This document shows, piece after piece, positions 32,635 through 43,419 of a stretch of DNA of 64,000 bases. Under the pieces are notes generated by a model, which saw only the letters and a program-made list of their open reading frames with translations, searched no databases and was not told the DNA's origin. A program made the translations under genes and the position numbers. Each line of letters begins with the position of its first letter. Positions within the stretch are counted from its first letter, which is position 1. The stretch covers positions 104,511,908 to 104,575,907 of the forward strand of contig OX352763.1 in the NCBI GenBank assembly GCA_947095585.1, in the 5' to 3' direction. The stretch is from Nephrocerus scutellatus (Eukaryota > Arthropoda > Insecta > Diptera > Pipunculidae).

Positions 32635-33580
32635 TTTAGCGACAGCATCAAACTTATGCGTCGAAACGAAAATTCGAGACGAGTTGGTGGGAAACATGAC
32701 GTTTGTCATCAAAAATTCCAATAATTGGAATTTTTGGCCTTGAAATTCATTTCTATCATTCGCTCTATATGGGCATGGATATTTACGTCCTAACAATAAC
32801 ATTGTACTGCGCGGCAATTGCCTTGCAGTGGATACTGGGTGCTTCTTAATTTACAAAAATTAATTCCGTTAATAAAATTTTTTTCTTCTCAAGTCTCATA
32901 TGGTATGTGTACAGTTATGAATACTTTATATTATATGGTGAAATATGGGATATTTCATATGATTGAAGTGGTTTGTATTGTGCTATTTTCTATCTTAGCA
33001 GTTAAGCTCTCCATGGTTTCTGAATTTTGTCGCTCCAAAGCTAAATTAATTAAAGCATTAATTCGTCTTTCGTGATACTATTTCGGATATTTGAGATAGG
33101 CCGTATGCCTGACAATCTTCGTGTATCCTCAAAGAAGGTGTCGTCATCTACGAGACTATTATCCAGGTTAGGATTAGAACCGATATTACGAGAATTACTA
33201 TTCATTGTCCAGTCTAGTTGATTGCGTTCCCTAGCGTTACGTTTATTGCCAGCACCCGTACTTCGAATCTGTACTGTCTTTGAAATGGCTCCTTTTGATA
33301 CTGATGTCCGTTTTCCCATATCGTTTCCTCCCTGAAGTTACACTTGACGTGTGGGCGACCGTTATCGATATAGAATTTAAGCTTTTGCCTGTACAACCTA
33401 CCTTACAAGTAGGACACTTGTCTGATGTTTTCAAAATCTCTTTAATGCAAGTTTGGTGAAATACGTGTTCGCACGGTGTGATCAGACTTTCGATCTCCGG
33501 TGTTAATTCCGACTTACACACCTGACAAACTACACTTTCGTTAAGAAGGCTCAGGTCCTCGTTACGCCTAACGCCTTTAA
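32635..33580 (-). pseudogene. RING-H2 finger ORF, origin unknown
   Basis: Minus strand from about 33580: LLKGVRRNEDLSLLNESVVC then CQVCKSELTPEIESLITPCE with HVFHQTCIKEI and KCPTC, a C-x2-C...C-x-H-x2-H-x2-C...C-x2-C RING-H2 finger typical of E3 ubiquitin ligases. A Ser/Thr- and Asn-rich tail follows in shifted frames (GKRTSVSKGAISKTVQIRST, ERNQLDWTMNSNSRNIGSNP). A further frame at 32817-32635 (LLGRKYPCPYRANDRNEFQG) may be a distant part. A stop lies just upstream and a mariner is inserted at 33608, only a few codons away. It could be a retroelement ORF1 with a RING or a host-gene fragment; I cannot decide. Confidence 0.5.
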
Positions 33581-33607
33581 GCAGCTAATCCTAATTAATT
33601 TCTAATA

Positions 33608-34896
33608 ACGGGTGTTTTTTTTTAAGAGGTTGCCGATTTTTTTTTTGAATAAAACACATATAAAATTATGAAATGACATTTTGGCATTTTTTTGGCATTT
33701 AACATTTAAACACAATTTCTGGCATATGGCTACCACGACTATTTTTCACAAATGTCATTCTGGAGGTCCAATTTTCCAGCACTTTTTCAAGCATTTGAGG
33801 GCGTATGTCAGCAATGACACGTTGAATATTGGTTTCCAAAGCGTCAATCGATTGAGGTTTATCCACATAAACCAATGACTTCACGTATCCCCACAAAAAG
33901 TAATCGAGTGGCGTCAAATCGCACGAACGCGGAGGCCAATTCACCGGACCATTTCTCGAAATAATGTTGTCGTTGAAAGTTTCTTTCAATAAGTCGATTG
34001 TTTCACGTGCTGTATGGCAAGTGGCACCATCTTGTTGAAACCACATTTCATCCATATCCATATCTTCAAGATTTGACAACAAAAACTCATTTAACATGGT
34101 TCTGTATCGATTTCCATTCACGGTAACGCGTCGTCCTTCCTCATTTTTAAAGAAATATGGACCGATGATCCCACCAGCCCATAGACCGCACCAAACAGTA
34201 CATTTATCAGGATGCATTGGTAATTCTTGAACGGCGTGTGGATTATCTTTGCTCCAAATGCGACAATTTTGTTTGTTGACGTATCCATTTAACAAAAAAT
34301 GCGCCTCATCACTGAAGAGAATTTTACGGTAAAAAAATGGATCTTCGTTCAATTGATTTAACGACCAATCACTGAATTCACGGCGCAAACGATGGTCGTG
34401 TGGCTTTAATTCTTGCACCAATTGAATTTTGTATGGCACCAAACCCAAATCTTTACGTAAAATTTTCCATAAAGTCGATGGACAAAGTCCAATTTGCTGA
34501 GCACGACGACGAATCGATAAATTGTCGTTTTCTTCGACACTGGCCTCAACGACAGCAATATTTTCTTCTGTACGAACTCTTCTCATTCTTGTCGGTGGCT
34601 TGGCATCCAAAAGAGTGAATGTAGACCGAAATTTGGTAATTACGTTCTTTATGGTGGTCTCTGACGGACGATTATGTGCACCATAAAATTCACGAAGTGC
34701 TCTATAAACATTTTTAATTGAACACTGATTTTGAAAATAAATTTCCACGATTTGAAAACGTTGTTCTGGAGTTAACCTATTCATAATGATTTGCCAAACA
34801 ATACTGAGTAGAAATGCCACTTTGAGCTGTCAAAACAACTGTCATAAAATAAAACGACATCTATCGGAAAAACAAACCTCCTAAAAAAACACCCTT
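33608..34896. mobile_element. Tc1/mariner element copy 1 (DD41D type)
   Basis: Ends ACGGGTGTTTTTT...(left) and ...AAAACACCCTT (right), imperfect inverted repeats GGGTGTTTTTTTA(A/G)GAGGTT, flanked by TA (33606-33607 and 34897-34898). Length 1289 bp. It carries one intact transposase gene on the minus strand. Copy 2 (57448-58751) is 15 bp longer because of a difference in the 3' untranslated stretch. Confidence 0.93.
33699..34820 (-). CDS. Mariner-type transposase, intact (copy 1)
   Basis: Cuts and re-inserts its own element at TA sites. Frame 34820-33699, 373 residues; the likelier start is the internal Met at 34784 (MNRLTPEQRFQIVEIYF), because the 12 residues before it are hydrophobic and unlike the family. 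N-terminal double helix-turn-helix: EQRFQIVEIYFQNQCSIKNV and LSIRRRAQQIGLCPSTLWKI. Catalytic residues: ILFSDEAHFLL (first Asp), WFQQDGATCH (second Asp) and CDLTPLDYFLWG. Counting from the second Asp to the Asp of PLDYF gives 41 intervening residues, i.e. DD41D rather than the mariner DD34D. WxPRSxDLTPxDYFLWG is the usual third motif. No stop or frameshift. Possibly still active; the 372-residue scale fits the family. Confidence 0.95.
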   Translation of the reverse strand: MAFLLSIVWQIIMNRLTPEQRFQIVEIYFQNQCSIKNVYRALREFYGAHNRPSETTIKNVITKFRSTFTLLDAKPPTRMRRVRTEENIAVVEASVEENDNLSIRRRAQQIGLCPSTLWKILRKDLGLVPYKIQLVQELKPHDHRLRREFSDWSLNQLNEDPFFYRKILFSDEAHFLLNGYVNKQNCRIWSKDNPHAVQELPMHPDKCTVWCGLWAGGIIGPYFFKNEEGRRVTVNGNRYRTMLNEFLLSNLEDMDMDEMWFQQDGATCHTARETIDLLKETFNDNIISRNGPVNWPPRSCDLTPLDYFLWGYVKSLVYVDKPQSIDALETNIQRVIADIRPQMLEKVLENWTSRMTFVKNSRGSHMPEIVFKC

Positions 34897-34898
34897 TA

Positions 34899-36540
34899 TA
34901 AGGTTTATATATATATATATATGCAAAGCAAAAAAAACAAAAGGTATCAACTCCGTTTTCTCAATTTCCGTTATATTAGAAATTAAACCCCAAAATACTC
35001 AACCAATGTATCCTAGAGACTAAATCTCCTGAGATACACTACAATCTATACTAGAGACTAAATCTCTAAGGAAAACTTAAACAACTTTGATAACTAATGT
35101 AATCTATTACCAGAGAAACACAACTAATTAATTCCTCCTTCAGCCAAGGCAGCCAGTACGATAGCTTCGGTACTGTTTCACATCAAGCAAGACGGAATCA
35201 CGAGATTCAAAAATTAAAATCAGTGGGCCGAAATTTAAAACACAACCCAAGGTATATGACAGATGGGGTTTTGGATACTTCCTCGGAATCAGATTGGTCT
35301 GGTCATCCTCTAGTCAGCTATTTCAGTTTTTTGTAATACTTCTTTTTGCTAAGCCTCGTTTTGATGTTAATTCTTTTATTTCGGCAATTACTGCACAAAA
35401 TGGATCTAGTTACTCTTGCTACACTATATACTAATAAAAACGTAAATTTACTGATTCTACTTACGTGATGCAGCTTTAACTTTGACCTTGAAATTCAATT
35501 CTGGAATTTGAATTGATTCGCCATAAAATTTACTGCGGACTGTATAATCTTGAATATTCGCTGGATGTATTTACTAGAACCTCAATTTAACATGTGGTAC
35601 ATGGTATCAAAATGGTGTCACCTCGTGTTCACTTTATTTCTTTATTATCGTTTGCCAATCCGGTTTCGAAGGACCATTATGTTAATGCATAGCACAATCA
35701 ATAAATCACAAAATCAAACCACGCAATTTAATTCTCAATTAAACAATTAAATTTTTATTAAATAATTCTCTCTAGTAATTTTAATTATTGACCGTGCTCG
35801 TTGTGCACATAGAAAATCTCGAATAGAATGTTTTTCACACTTCAATCTGTCAACTTCAACTTGTCAACTTAAGTAAGTTTCTAATCTTGCAAAAATAAAT
35901 AACTTTACTTCTTTAATTTTATTTAAATTTTCTTTAAAAATTCTTTTTAAAAAAGATTCTTTTTTGGTAAAAATACGGATTCGATACCATTATGTTTAAA
36001 TGCGAAGTATTGATTTTTTTATATAAATTTATAATTTCTCAATTTTTTTTTTTTTGTTGTTTTTTTCTTCTTAACACTACCCAAAGCACTAACACTATTT
36101 GCTCAAGGTGCAACTATAGCTATGGTGGCAGCTCTGGTTGATCCTTTATGGGTGCCTCTTCCGGGGATGACTTCAGGGTCACGGGCGATTTCCAGTGTCA
36201 CCAGGCATTAAGCATTGGTGAAGCGGCTAGCCCATGCGTGAAATAGCCTCGGCCAGTTATTTGTTGCGTTTGGATAACGTTGCCTGGTAGCTCGTTAATC
36301 CGATTTTTTTTCTTTTTTTCATTCTGCTTTGTTCTTTGCCTACGTGTAAAAAGCGCATTGGCTTTATGCATATTTACATTCAGAAAATTGTTAGAAAAAA
36401 TGGCAAGAAAGAAAGATACAAATGGGAAAATTATGAGGGAGTTCGATTTATGTACATTCTAAAGAGAGAGAAGTAGACAACTGCACACAAAAATAAACAC
36501 CAACAGTACATTATAGCATATAATAATAAATGAAAAAATG
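34899..36540. other. No gene seen
   Basis: AT-rich. A (TA)n run follows the mariner at 34910. At 35000-35060 the words GAGACTAAATCTC repeat. A GC-richer patch (36120-36300) has no recognisable reading frame. Confidence 0.4.
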
Positions 36541-36780
36541 AATTTTGTCCTCAAGATCAATTTCAACAATATCGGAAGCACAGTCTGGAAACACGGGAAA
36601 GTGTAAAAAAAGAAAATATTTAGAAGAAAATCTGACGCTGAAGACAAAGGCTCTGGCAGTTCTTGAAGACACCGTGGAAAGAAAAATTGATTCGTGAGAA
36701 CATGCGTTCTGCAATTACCTTGAGGTTGAGTTGGAAAAACTGCCAGAGCTTTTTAGAGGTAAAACGCAGTCTGAATTATT
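36541..36780 (+). pseudogene. Possible C-terminal piece of a MADF/Myb partner protein
   Basis: On the plus strand KRKYLEENLTLKTKALAVLE, DTVERKID, then after a stop EHAFCNYLEVELEKLPELFR form a charged helix and a BESS-like FCxxLxxxLxxLP motif, as at the end of many transposon-encoded MADF proteins. The match is short and lies in opposite orientation to the MADF relic at 37.2-37.6 kb, so the two may be separate copies or an inverted pair. Confidence 0.35.
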
Positions 36781-37153
36781 CACGGTAATTTGTAACGCGC
36801 AAAAAAAAAATTGAACTAAAATTTATTCGCGTTTTCTCCGAAGCATCTTCAATTTTTAAATTCTCTATATTAACAATTGCAATTGTTCGAATTGTTCAGT
36901 TCCATTACCTGTACAAGGCTGACTAATGCTCCGGATTCTTCCCTTTTTTATAAATGGGTCTCACCCATTCCCGTTTTTTTTGCCACAGGTTTGCATTTCC
37001 TGCAGGAACATTCACTTGAGTCATCGGAATCACTAAATAAAATATTAAATGTCGTGATTAAATCCATTATTGACTCAGATGCTGTGGAATTCGACTTGGA
37101 AAATATTTTGAGCATATGTTGAACTCAGAGCCTGCTATTATATTTTAATTTAT

Positions 37154-37560
37154 TCAAATTAATGTTTTCTCGTCAAAAAAGTTAGTATTAAGTATAACTT
37201 TGATTGCTCTAAAAACATCGGCTACACTAATCAAGTACTCTAAAACTGCAAACCTTCTCGGACTACACGAATCGTCAAGGAACGATAGCTGTCGCGCATA
37301 TTTATAGCCGCTGCTGCTGTTGCCCCTGAACCACTTGGAATATTTTTTTTTGATCGGGAGTATGATCCCCGAAGCATCTCCCATTTTCGTTGAATTATTA
37401 GATGAGCTCCTTCATCCATGCCTGTGAAGTGTTTTTTTTTTAAAAAAAGAAATAATATAGTGATACAATATTTACCTAGCTCAACCGCAATTTCTTTTTC
37501 CAAATAATTGGCTTTAAATTGCGGTTTTTATAAGCAGGATCTGCCACATCCCACATGGCG
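37154..37560 (-). pseudogene. MADF-domain relic (Harbinger partner type)
   Basis: Minus strand: AMWDVADPAYKNRNLKANYL followed by EKEIAVELG, then a short intron-like A/T tract and IIQRKWEMLRGSYSRSKKNI with PSGSGAT; the end of the domain KYARQLSFLDDSC is found in another frame. The order (LWDxxDPxYKNRxxxxxxWxxIAxEL, WxxLRxxYxRxxxxxPSGSG, YxxxLxFLxD) is the MADF DNA-binding domain. At least one slip after PSGSGAT inactivates it. A weak WVRPIYKKGKNPE word on the same strand near 36960 resembles a Harbinger transposase start, which would fit a two-gene element. Confidence 0.65.
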
Positions 37561-37962
37561 CACTGCTTCAATCAAACCTTCTGTTTCAAATGTTCTGTTT
37601 TCCTAGATGCATCCTCAGAAAACACTAGGAATTTGCTCAGTTCAAAAAGAAATTACATTAAAGTTCAATTCAATTTATAATATGTATATATATACTTACC
37701 ATTAATGTTTTCATTTTCCTTATCCATTTCTACTTTTTTATTTGTATTGACATTGTATTGTATTGTATTAGCTGTGATGCGTTAGCTATTGACACCACAC
37801 TTGCTAAAGCCGAATGATCAGCGAATTTATGGCAAAAAACAGAAAAGCTGTGTGAAGACTGGCTGGCTGAGAGGGCAGCCTAGAAGTGTTGCGTGGTAAG
37901 ACAAAGTGAACGACACGTTGAGAGGCCACCGGTTGAGTTTTCGACATTTACCAAAGGCCCAA
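37561..37962. other. No gene seen
   Basis: Includes GTATTGTATTGTATT microsatellite near 37752. The 3' part (to 37962) abuts the left end of the next element and may be BEL sequence. Confidence 0.35.
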
Positions 37963-39287
37963 CTATAATGCAATTTCATCTCTTTACGATAGTGTCAAAA
38001 CCCAACGAAACGCTTTCCAAAGTTTCTAAAGTTTCTCATCCGACCATAATGTAATTTTGTCACCGTTAATATCTGTCATTTAAAATCATTTTTTTCGTAT
38101 GTACTTTATAAGTACATACTACAGCGGCAGAACTTCCATTGATATGAGAAATACACTTTGTCAATTTCTAATGAACAATTGAAAAAACAAAAAATAAATA
38201 AATAATAATAAATAACAAAAAAACTATTTCATATAAAATATTTACATTTTTTATTTTTAAGGATAGTATTATAATATTTTTTTTACTTTGTTTATTTTAA
38301 TTTTAGTTAATGAGTGCAATGAAAAATGGAAGGCTATTCTAAATATATGTTCCGCAGTTCTACGATTTTTGCGAGCATTTCTGCCTTAAATTTATCAGAA
38401 ACGGCTCTTGGCAGATCTTTTAGTAATTCCATCGCCATCCCCAAAAACATCTGATCGGCGCTTTCACCAACTGCAGCTGACCTAGCTGGAATTGCTAACT
38501 GTTCTTCAAATTTTGTAATTGCGTTTCCAAAACGATGACAAACGTCGCCAAAAACTTCACTCCTTATTTGTTTGTTTGTGCTGGTGTTTGGTGTTTGTGG
38601 AGATTGTGCTGGTGTTTTTGATGCGTTATTTTCAGGTTGACGGTCATATATATTTTCGTTACATATTGTTCTGAAAAAATGCAAATTTAATTAGTTCGAA
38701 GCACAAAAAACACTGTTTTACCTTCGTGCTTTCATGGAGTCTTTTAAAAAACTCATATCTTCAAAGAGGTCCCAATTGTTCTCGCAGATAAGACCACTAC
38801 CGGACGGCTGGTTCATCTTTTTAACTCTCGTGTATATCTTTCCCGCAAAGCCTTCCATTTTTCCTTGTACTCATTAACTAAAATTAAAATAAACAAACTC
38901 AGAGCTCATAGTTTTAAGAGAAAATATGATGTTACCTGTTTTGTTATTCTCGGTGCTTATTTGTTCCCATGCCTTCTCCTTTTCTATACGATTAAAATAA
39001 CTCGGATGTCTTTTATCATATAGAATTCTCCTGCTGCGCATAGACTCAATTAATTTAGTCAAAAACTTGTCGCTTTCCATTTTCAAATGATAATGACAAT
39101 GAAAAAACATATGGCAACTGTCAAGTTTTCTTAAGAAAATGCGCTCGCCAGCGCACATCTAATCGATTGCCAAAGTCAACGAAACTATTGCGAACGCTAT
39201 TATGTGCGCAGCATACTTTTTCATTGTATTCGCTCATTTCATCGTCGGGTTTTGACACTAGCGTAAAGAGATGAAATTGCATTATAG
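37963..39287. mobile_element. Harbinger-like element carrying only a MADF-BESS gene
   Basis: Terminal inverted repeats of about 42 bp: CTATAATGCAATTTCATCTC on the left and its reverse complement at the right (to 39287), continuing through CTTTACG(A/C)TAGTGTCAAAACCC(A/G)ACGA. Total 1325 bp. The only gene is a MADF-BESS protein on the minus strand; there is no transposase. Its right end adjoins a BEL gag directly. No clean target duplication is visible (CCCAA on the left, GTCCG on the right), so the superfamily is inferred from the gene content rather than from the target site. Confidence 0.7.
38334..39080 (-). pseudogene. MADF-BESS protein gene with one frameshift
   Basis: Three exons on the minus strand: 39080-38936, 38877-38722 and 38670-38334, with GT/AG introns of about 50 bp. 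Exon 1: MESDKFLTKLIESMRSRRIL then YDKRHPSYFNRIEKEKAWEQ (first half of a MADF DNA-binding domain). Exon 2: VNEYKEKWKALRERYTREL and, after a missing A in the A-run at about 38820, MNQPSGSGLICENNWDLFED with MSFLKD (second half). Exon 3: a Pro/Thr-rich linker, then DQMFLGMAMELLKDLPRAVS with DKFKAEMLAKIVEL, a BESS-like protein-interaction motif. Apart from that single base the gene is intact. It likely acted as the end-binding partner of a Harbinger transposase supplied in trans. Confidence 0.8.
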
Positions 39288-40610
39288 GTCCGGCTCAAGG
39301 GAGTATGTAACATTGCCAAAGATTGATCCGTTGGGTTGGGTACAGATGGCTGATAAGCTCTGAATTTCCGGCTGATGTGAGAATCCTTCTTGAATCGTAA
39401 TCGCACAATTAGATGATGGTTGCGGTATATGCAAAAGCGTATGATGACGTTGGTTACTTCTTGGTTACGATCTTTATTCGATTCGAAAACTGAGTTGCTG
39501 TGTGTGTTATACTCAGGCAATTATAGCAACGTCGCTTGGATGAATTCTCTGCGTTTGATGACATTCAATGCTAAGAAGTCGTTGCATTGCAACAATGAGT
39601 GTTGCACACTCGCACAGTACGCACACTTGCTGAACGGCCCATCTGGGCTGGAGGTTGATGACGTGACTTCGACTTGAGCAGCCACGTAAGTTTTTGCTTC
39701 ATATCTCGAGTGGTTTTGCTTTTGATGGCTTGTTGTTGACTCTAATGCATCAATACGTCGAGATAGGAACTTGAGCAAATCTGAGAAAGTTGGATCGTCC
39801 AAGTCGTTGGAATGATGTGCCCATGCTGTTTTTGACTTGTCATCTAATTTGTCAAGTAAAAGAAAGATGAGCCATGGGTCCCTGGCTTGTAGGCTGTCAC
39901 CTAACGTATCCAAACCACGGACAACTTCATCCGAAGTATCCATCATTCTTCGCAAAGTGCCAGCACTTGAATTTTGAATGACAGGTTGAGTAACGAATTT
40001 TCGGACAAATGCATTAACGATGAGACTCTCTTGCGGTCATACCGGTCTTGCAACTTTGTTAGCGCAATACTATAATTGTTTTCGGTGACCAACATGTATC
40101 GCAGCAAAGAGGCAGCTTCACCATCGAGCAGGCTTTTTAAACATTGAAATTTTTGGACCGCACTCAATCTTTTCGCATCGTGGATGGTTTTGAGTAAAGA
40201 TCAAAGAAGGGCGGCTTCCGGAAAATTTAGGTATGTTAATTTTCGGAAGTTTGAGATTAGCTTCTGCACCGAAATTGAGGTTAGAGCTATTGAAAGTGAA
40301 CGTGTGATTTGGGGTCTGGGGTGGCACCACTTGTTGAGCGATTGCTTTTTTACTGGCCCAATTCATCAGCTTTGAGACGGTCATGTTGTAATCATCCTCA
40401 AAAGTCAGATCACCTTCCGCTTCTGGATCAAGTGAGATCAGTTTAGTGTCGAAGGCAGTGAACTCTGCTAGCAGTGTGTGGATTTAGTCTTGCTTGAATT
40501 TCAGACAGAAGAGTTGATTCGTTTATTGTTTTAGCGAAGTCTATAATTTTATTCAGTTTCCCAAATACACAGGCCTTTTGTTTTCGAAGAGTGCTCAACG
40601 TTTTTCCCAT
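39288..40610 (-). pseudogene. BEL/Pao gag relic with zinc knuckle
   Basis: Starts near ATG 40610: MGKTLSTLRKQKACVFGKLN (N-terminal helix), then after slips FGAEANLKLPKINIPKFSGS, VQKFQCLKSLLDGEAASLLR (DUF1759 core), YSIALTKLQDRYDRKR, MRRMMDTSDEVVRGLDTLGD, RDPWLIFLLLDKLDDKSKTA and a CCHC-like arm FSKCAYCASVQHSLLQCNDF. This is the complete order of a BEL/Pao Gag. There are frameshifts at about 40400, 40160 and 39945. The MADF element interrupts it at 39287 just after a second knuckle-like stretch. A primer site and LTR lie upstream, so this is the 5' third of one BEL element. Confidence 0.85.
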
Positions 40611-40697
40611 TTCGAGGTTATGCCACGACGTAAATTGATCTTTTTAGAAAGTTAGAAATGAATTATTGCAACCTTAAGGAATGCTGATTTTTAGCAA

Positions 40698-40717
40698 CCC
40701 GGCTCGAAGGACCAGAA
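40698..40717 (-). other. BEL primer-binding site
   Basis: Minus strand TTCTGGTCCTTCGAGCCGGG, the BEL/Pao-type primer site containing GGTCCTTCGAGCCGG, located between the LTR end and the gag start. Confidence 0.75.
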
Positions 40718-40960
40718 TGAACAAAATCCAATTTTCAATTTGAAAGTAACCTTTAATGAGAAACAGAAAATTAGTGGTTAATAATTTGTACAGCATGAGA
40801 GGAAGACACGTCCAACTCAGATCAAGATGTTATACCAAAAGATGAAGAGCAAAAATCAATCCTGAGCAAATGTCATTGACATTCATGTATTGACATTCTT
40901 AAGTCGCGTGTACACGATTACATTCTTAAGTCGCGGTTATACGCGCAGTATTTCTAAACA
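40718..40960 (-). mobile_element. BEL 5' LTR (solo end of the 39-41 kb element)
   Basis: On the minus strand the segment starts TGTTTAGAAATACTGCGCG and ends GGATTTTGTTCA, i.e. TG...CA, 243 bp, directly followed by the primer site. It contains a duplicated CGCGACTTAAGAATGTAAT-like word. The partner 3' LTR is not in the window. Confidence 0.65.
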
Positions 40961-41320
40961 GAAGTGTTCATTATCTATTTTGCAAAAAAATGGAAAATTC
41001 AACTTTATAATCGCGTATAAATACTAACAAAAAATAAAAAAAATGATTTGAAATTTACTGAGCTTAAAGAAAACAATATGCGGGTCTCTCTTTCCAAAAT
41101 GTTTAAGTCTACATCACTTATACCTTCATTATTTATAATAATAGTTGAGTTCGTAATTGTAAACTCGTTGCCCAAACCATGCAACAAATATTTTTTGAAT
41201 ACATTTATGAACTCGAACGTAGTTGCATGAATAAATGTAAATATAATCGATTGTCAAAAAGTGAAAACTGACAACCATTTTGTTAAGGACTGGCGAATAC
41301 ATTTCAGATATTACCTAAAT
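40961..41320. other. No gene seen
   Basis: AT-rich. Overlapping frames at 41005-41230 on both strands are without domains. Confidence 0.4.
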
Positions 41321-41438
41321 AATTGTAGGTCCCTTCCATTTGGGTCCAAAAATATACATGCACAACTGGTATCGAGAAGCTCGGCCTTGGACCGCACCGC
41401 AACTGTCTGTCGCGCCGAATAATATTATATTTATTACT
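41321..41438 (+). repeat. SINE-like repeat, 3' part
   Basis: AATTGTAGGTCCCTTCCATT, ATATACATGCACAAC, GGCCTTGGACCGCA, CTGTCGCGCCGAATAATATT: the same ordered words occur at 51.38-51.48 kb and 60.54-60.65 kb. This copy lacks the tRNA-like head and ends in an ATT-rich tail. A poly-T run (41504-41526) follows nearby. Confidence 0.75.
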
Positions 41439-42487
41439 ATAAATTGACATTTTACTTCACCTCTCTTCCTGTAAGTGCTACGTGCTTTATCGGTAGCTTC
41501 CTTTTTTTTTTTTTTTTTTTTTTTTTGTTCTTCCGTCTGGTCTGTTGCCGATGTACCTTCTAGGACAATCAATTGCAAAAGAGAATTTTAGTGTCTACCA
41601 CTAGACATTATTTCTTGTTTTTTTCATCACTCGCATCCTGAGGTAATGTGGGTAGAGTGAGATGAATGCTGGAAGGGTTGCTCACGCAATTCCATGTGTT
41701 TTCACCATGCACCCTTACATTGTTTATTTCGTAGTTCAGAGGTGGTGATTGAGTGTTTCCCATTCATAAAAAATAAAGTCTTTTTTATTTCCGATCCATG
41801 TTCTTTGTTCCTTTTTGCATTTAATGTAAAATTGTATTATTATTATTTAATATCATTATAGTTGTACTTTTGGCGTGTTTGGCCTTTTCACTGGTTTCCA
41901 TAAAATCCTTCTTGGAGGTATCGATTATTTGTCTGATAAAAAATTGCACCATTACAGATTTGGAGGGTAATTCCGGATTTTTTAACTCTTTAAATTGGTC
42001 TTTTCTGTGTTTAGAAAAATATGTTCTCTATGTATGGCCAGTTCTCTTCCAATAGGTATATGGGTAATATGTTTGCCATATATAAATAGATGTGATCAAT
42101 TGAGAATTTGCCACTCCCACTGCTTAGCTGCACACTCCAATAAAACGCTGGCAATCGGTTTCAAGAATACAAAAAGGAATTTATTTTAATTTAATATGCA
42201 GCTCTTAATGACTGTTCCAAGGATTATAACTTAGGTACTACGATTCAAAAACTAGTAAATTTAATCAATTGACAACACGCGTAAAAACTAAATATGTCGT
42301 GACTCGACGTTCGCAGCAAGAAAAGCAAAAGCTAAAAGTAATATGCCGGAAGGGCGAGGCTTGTAGCAAATTTTTTAGATTTTTAGATCTTCCCACTACT
42401 ACTATCAGCAATTCACAAATTGTGAAATTAATTAGACTAAACGGTTTAATAAAAAATGGAAATCAAAAATAAAAATGTTACACTGAT
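41439..42487. other. No gene; duplicated words shared with 45.2 kb and 26.9 kb
   Basis: TTTTTTAACTCTTTAAATTGGTC at 41978 is repeated at 45230 with continued similarity (TTTTCT.TGTTTAGAAAAA). The stretch 42333-42376 repeats 26901-26944. Minus-strand residues PELPSKSVMVQFFIRQIIDT near 41900 look protein-like but I do not recognise them. Confidence 0.45.
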
Positions 42488-42885
42488 ATTGAATTATGAG
42501 CAAAATTTGCTTTACGACCAATGTAGGTCTTACTCTGTTGTTGAAATAATATTCACAGATTATTAAACTAAAGGTATTGAAAAATTCATTAAACAAAAAA
42601 AAAAATGGAGTACGCAAAGTAAAATTTTAAATTTCAAAATTAAATTAAATGTTGACGAAAAACAGTTTGGTGGTCACTAAGAAAAAAAATATTGAATTAT
42701 GAGCAAAATTTGCTTTACGACCAATGTAGGTCTTACTCTGTTGTTGAATTAATATTCACAGATTATTAAACTAAAGGTATTGAAAAATTCATTAAACAAA
42801 AAAAAAAAAATGGAGTACGCAAAGTAAAATTTTAAATTCCAAAATTAAATTAAATGTTGACGAAAAACAGTTTGGTGGTCACTGA
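42488..42885. repeat. Tandem duplication, ~202-bp unit
   Basis: ATTGAATTATGAGCAAAATT to GACGAAAAACAGTTTGGTGG-TCACT occurs twice, at 42489 and 42690, with very few differences, so the duplication is recent. Confidence 0.93.
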
Positions 42886-43096
42886 TGATTCCACTATATT
42901 GCTGGGTTGTGTTTAAAGGAAATCTTCGTTTGCTTGTTTCACTCCCGTCTGCTCGTACATCAACCAATTTATGGTTCTTTTAGATATGCTATATAGTTGA
43001 ATAGCTTTCGACTTTCGTTTAAAAAATTCTTTTGGACACAGTTTTCGAACCCGAGATGGCAGTGGGCGACTGCAAAAATGAATTATTCAAGAATTT

Positions 43097-43370
43097 CGTT
43101 TTCCATTAATTCAATTCTCTTTAACTGCACTTTGATGCACTTTTTTTGCAAGTTAAAATTTAATCATTCAATTCAATTCAATTAAAAGTTTGTGAAAATG
43201 TTTTTCACTGACTTAAAAATTGTTTTACATAAGAAGATGATTTGATCATTTATTCGGAAATTTCGTTTTCCATTGATCCATTTATTTTTAACTACACTTT
43301 GGTGCACTTTTTGCGAGTTAAAATTTAATCAAAACTCAATTGAATTTAAAAATTGTTTTCCACAGAAATT
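43097..43370. repeat. Diverged tandem duplication, ~163-bp unit
   Basis: TTTCGTTTTCCATT(A/G)AT starts at 43097 and 43260; each is followed by TTTAACT(G/A)CACTTTG(A/G)TGCACT and GCGAGTTAAAATTTAATC-like words. More diverged than the 42.5 kb duplication. Confidence 0.8.
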
Positions 43371-43419
43371 TTACAAAAGAAAAAAATTATCTGATCGTTT
43401 CCAAGAAGCGCCACGGATT

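Noticed and set aside
35550..35750. 66-codon ORF with hydrophobic segments
   Set aside because: Short, AT-rich, no start context or domain; expected by chance.
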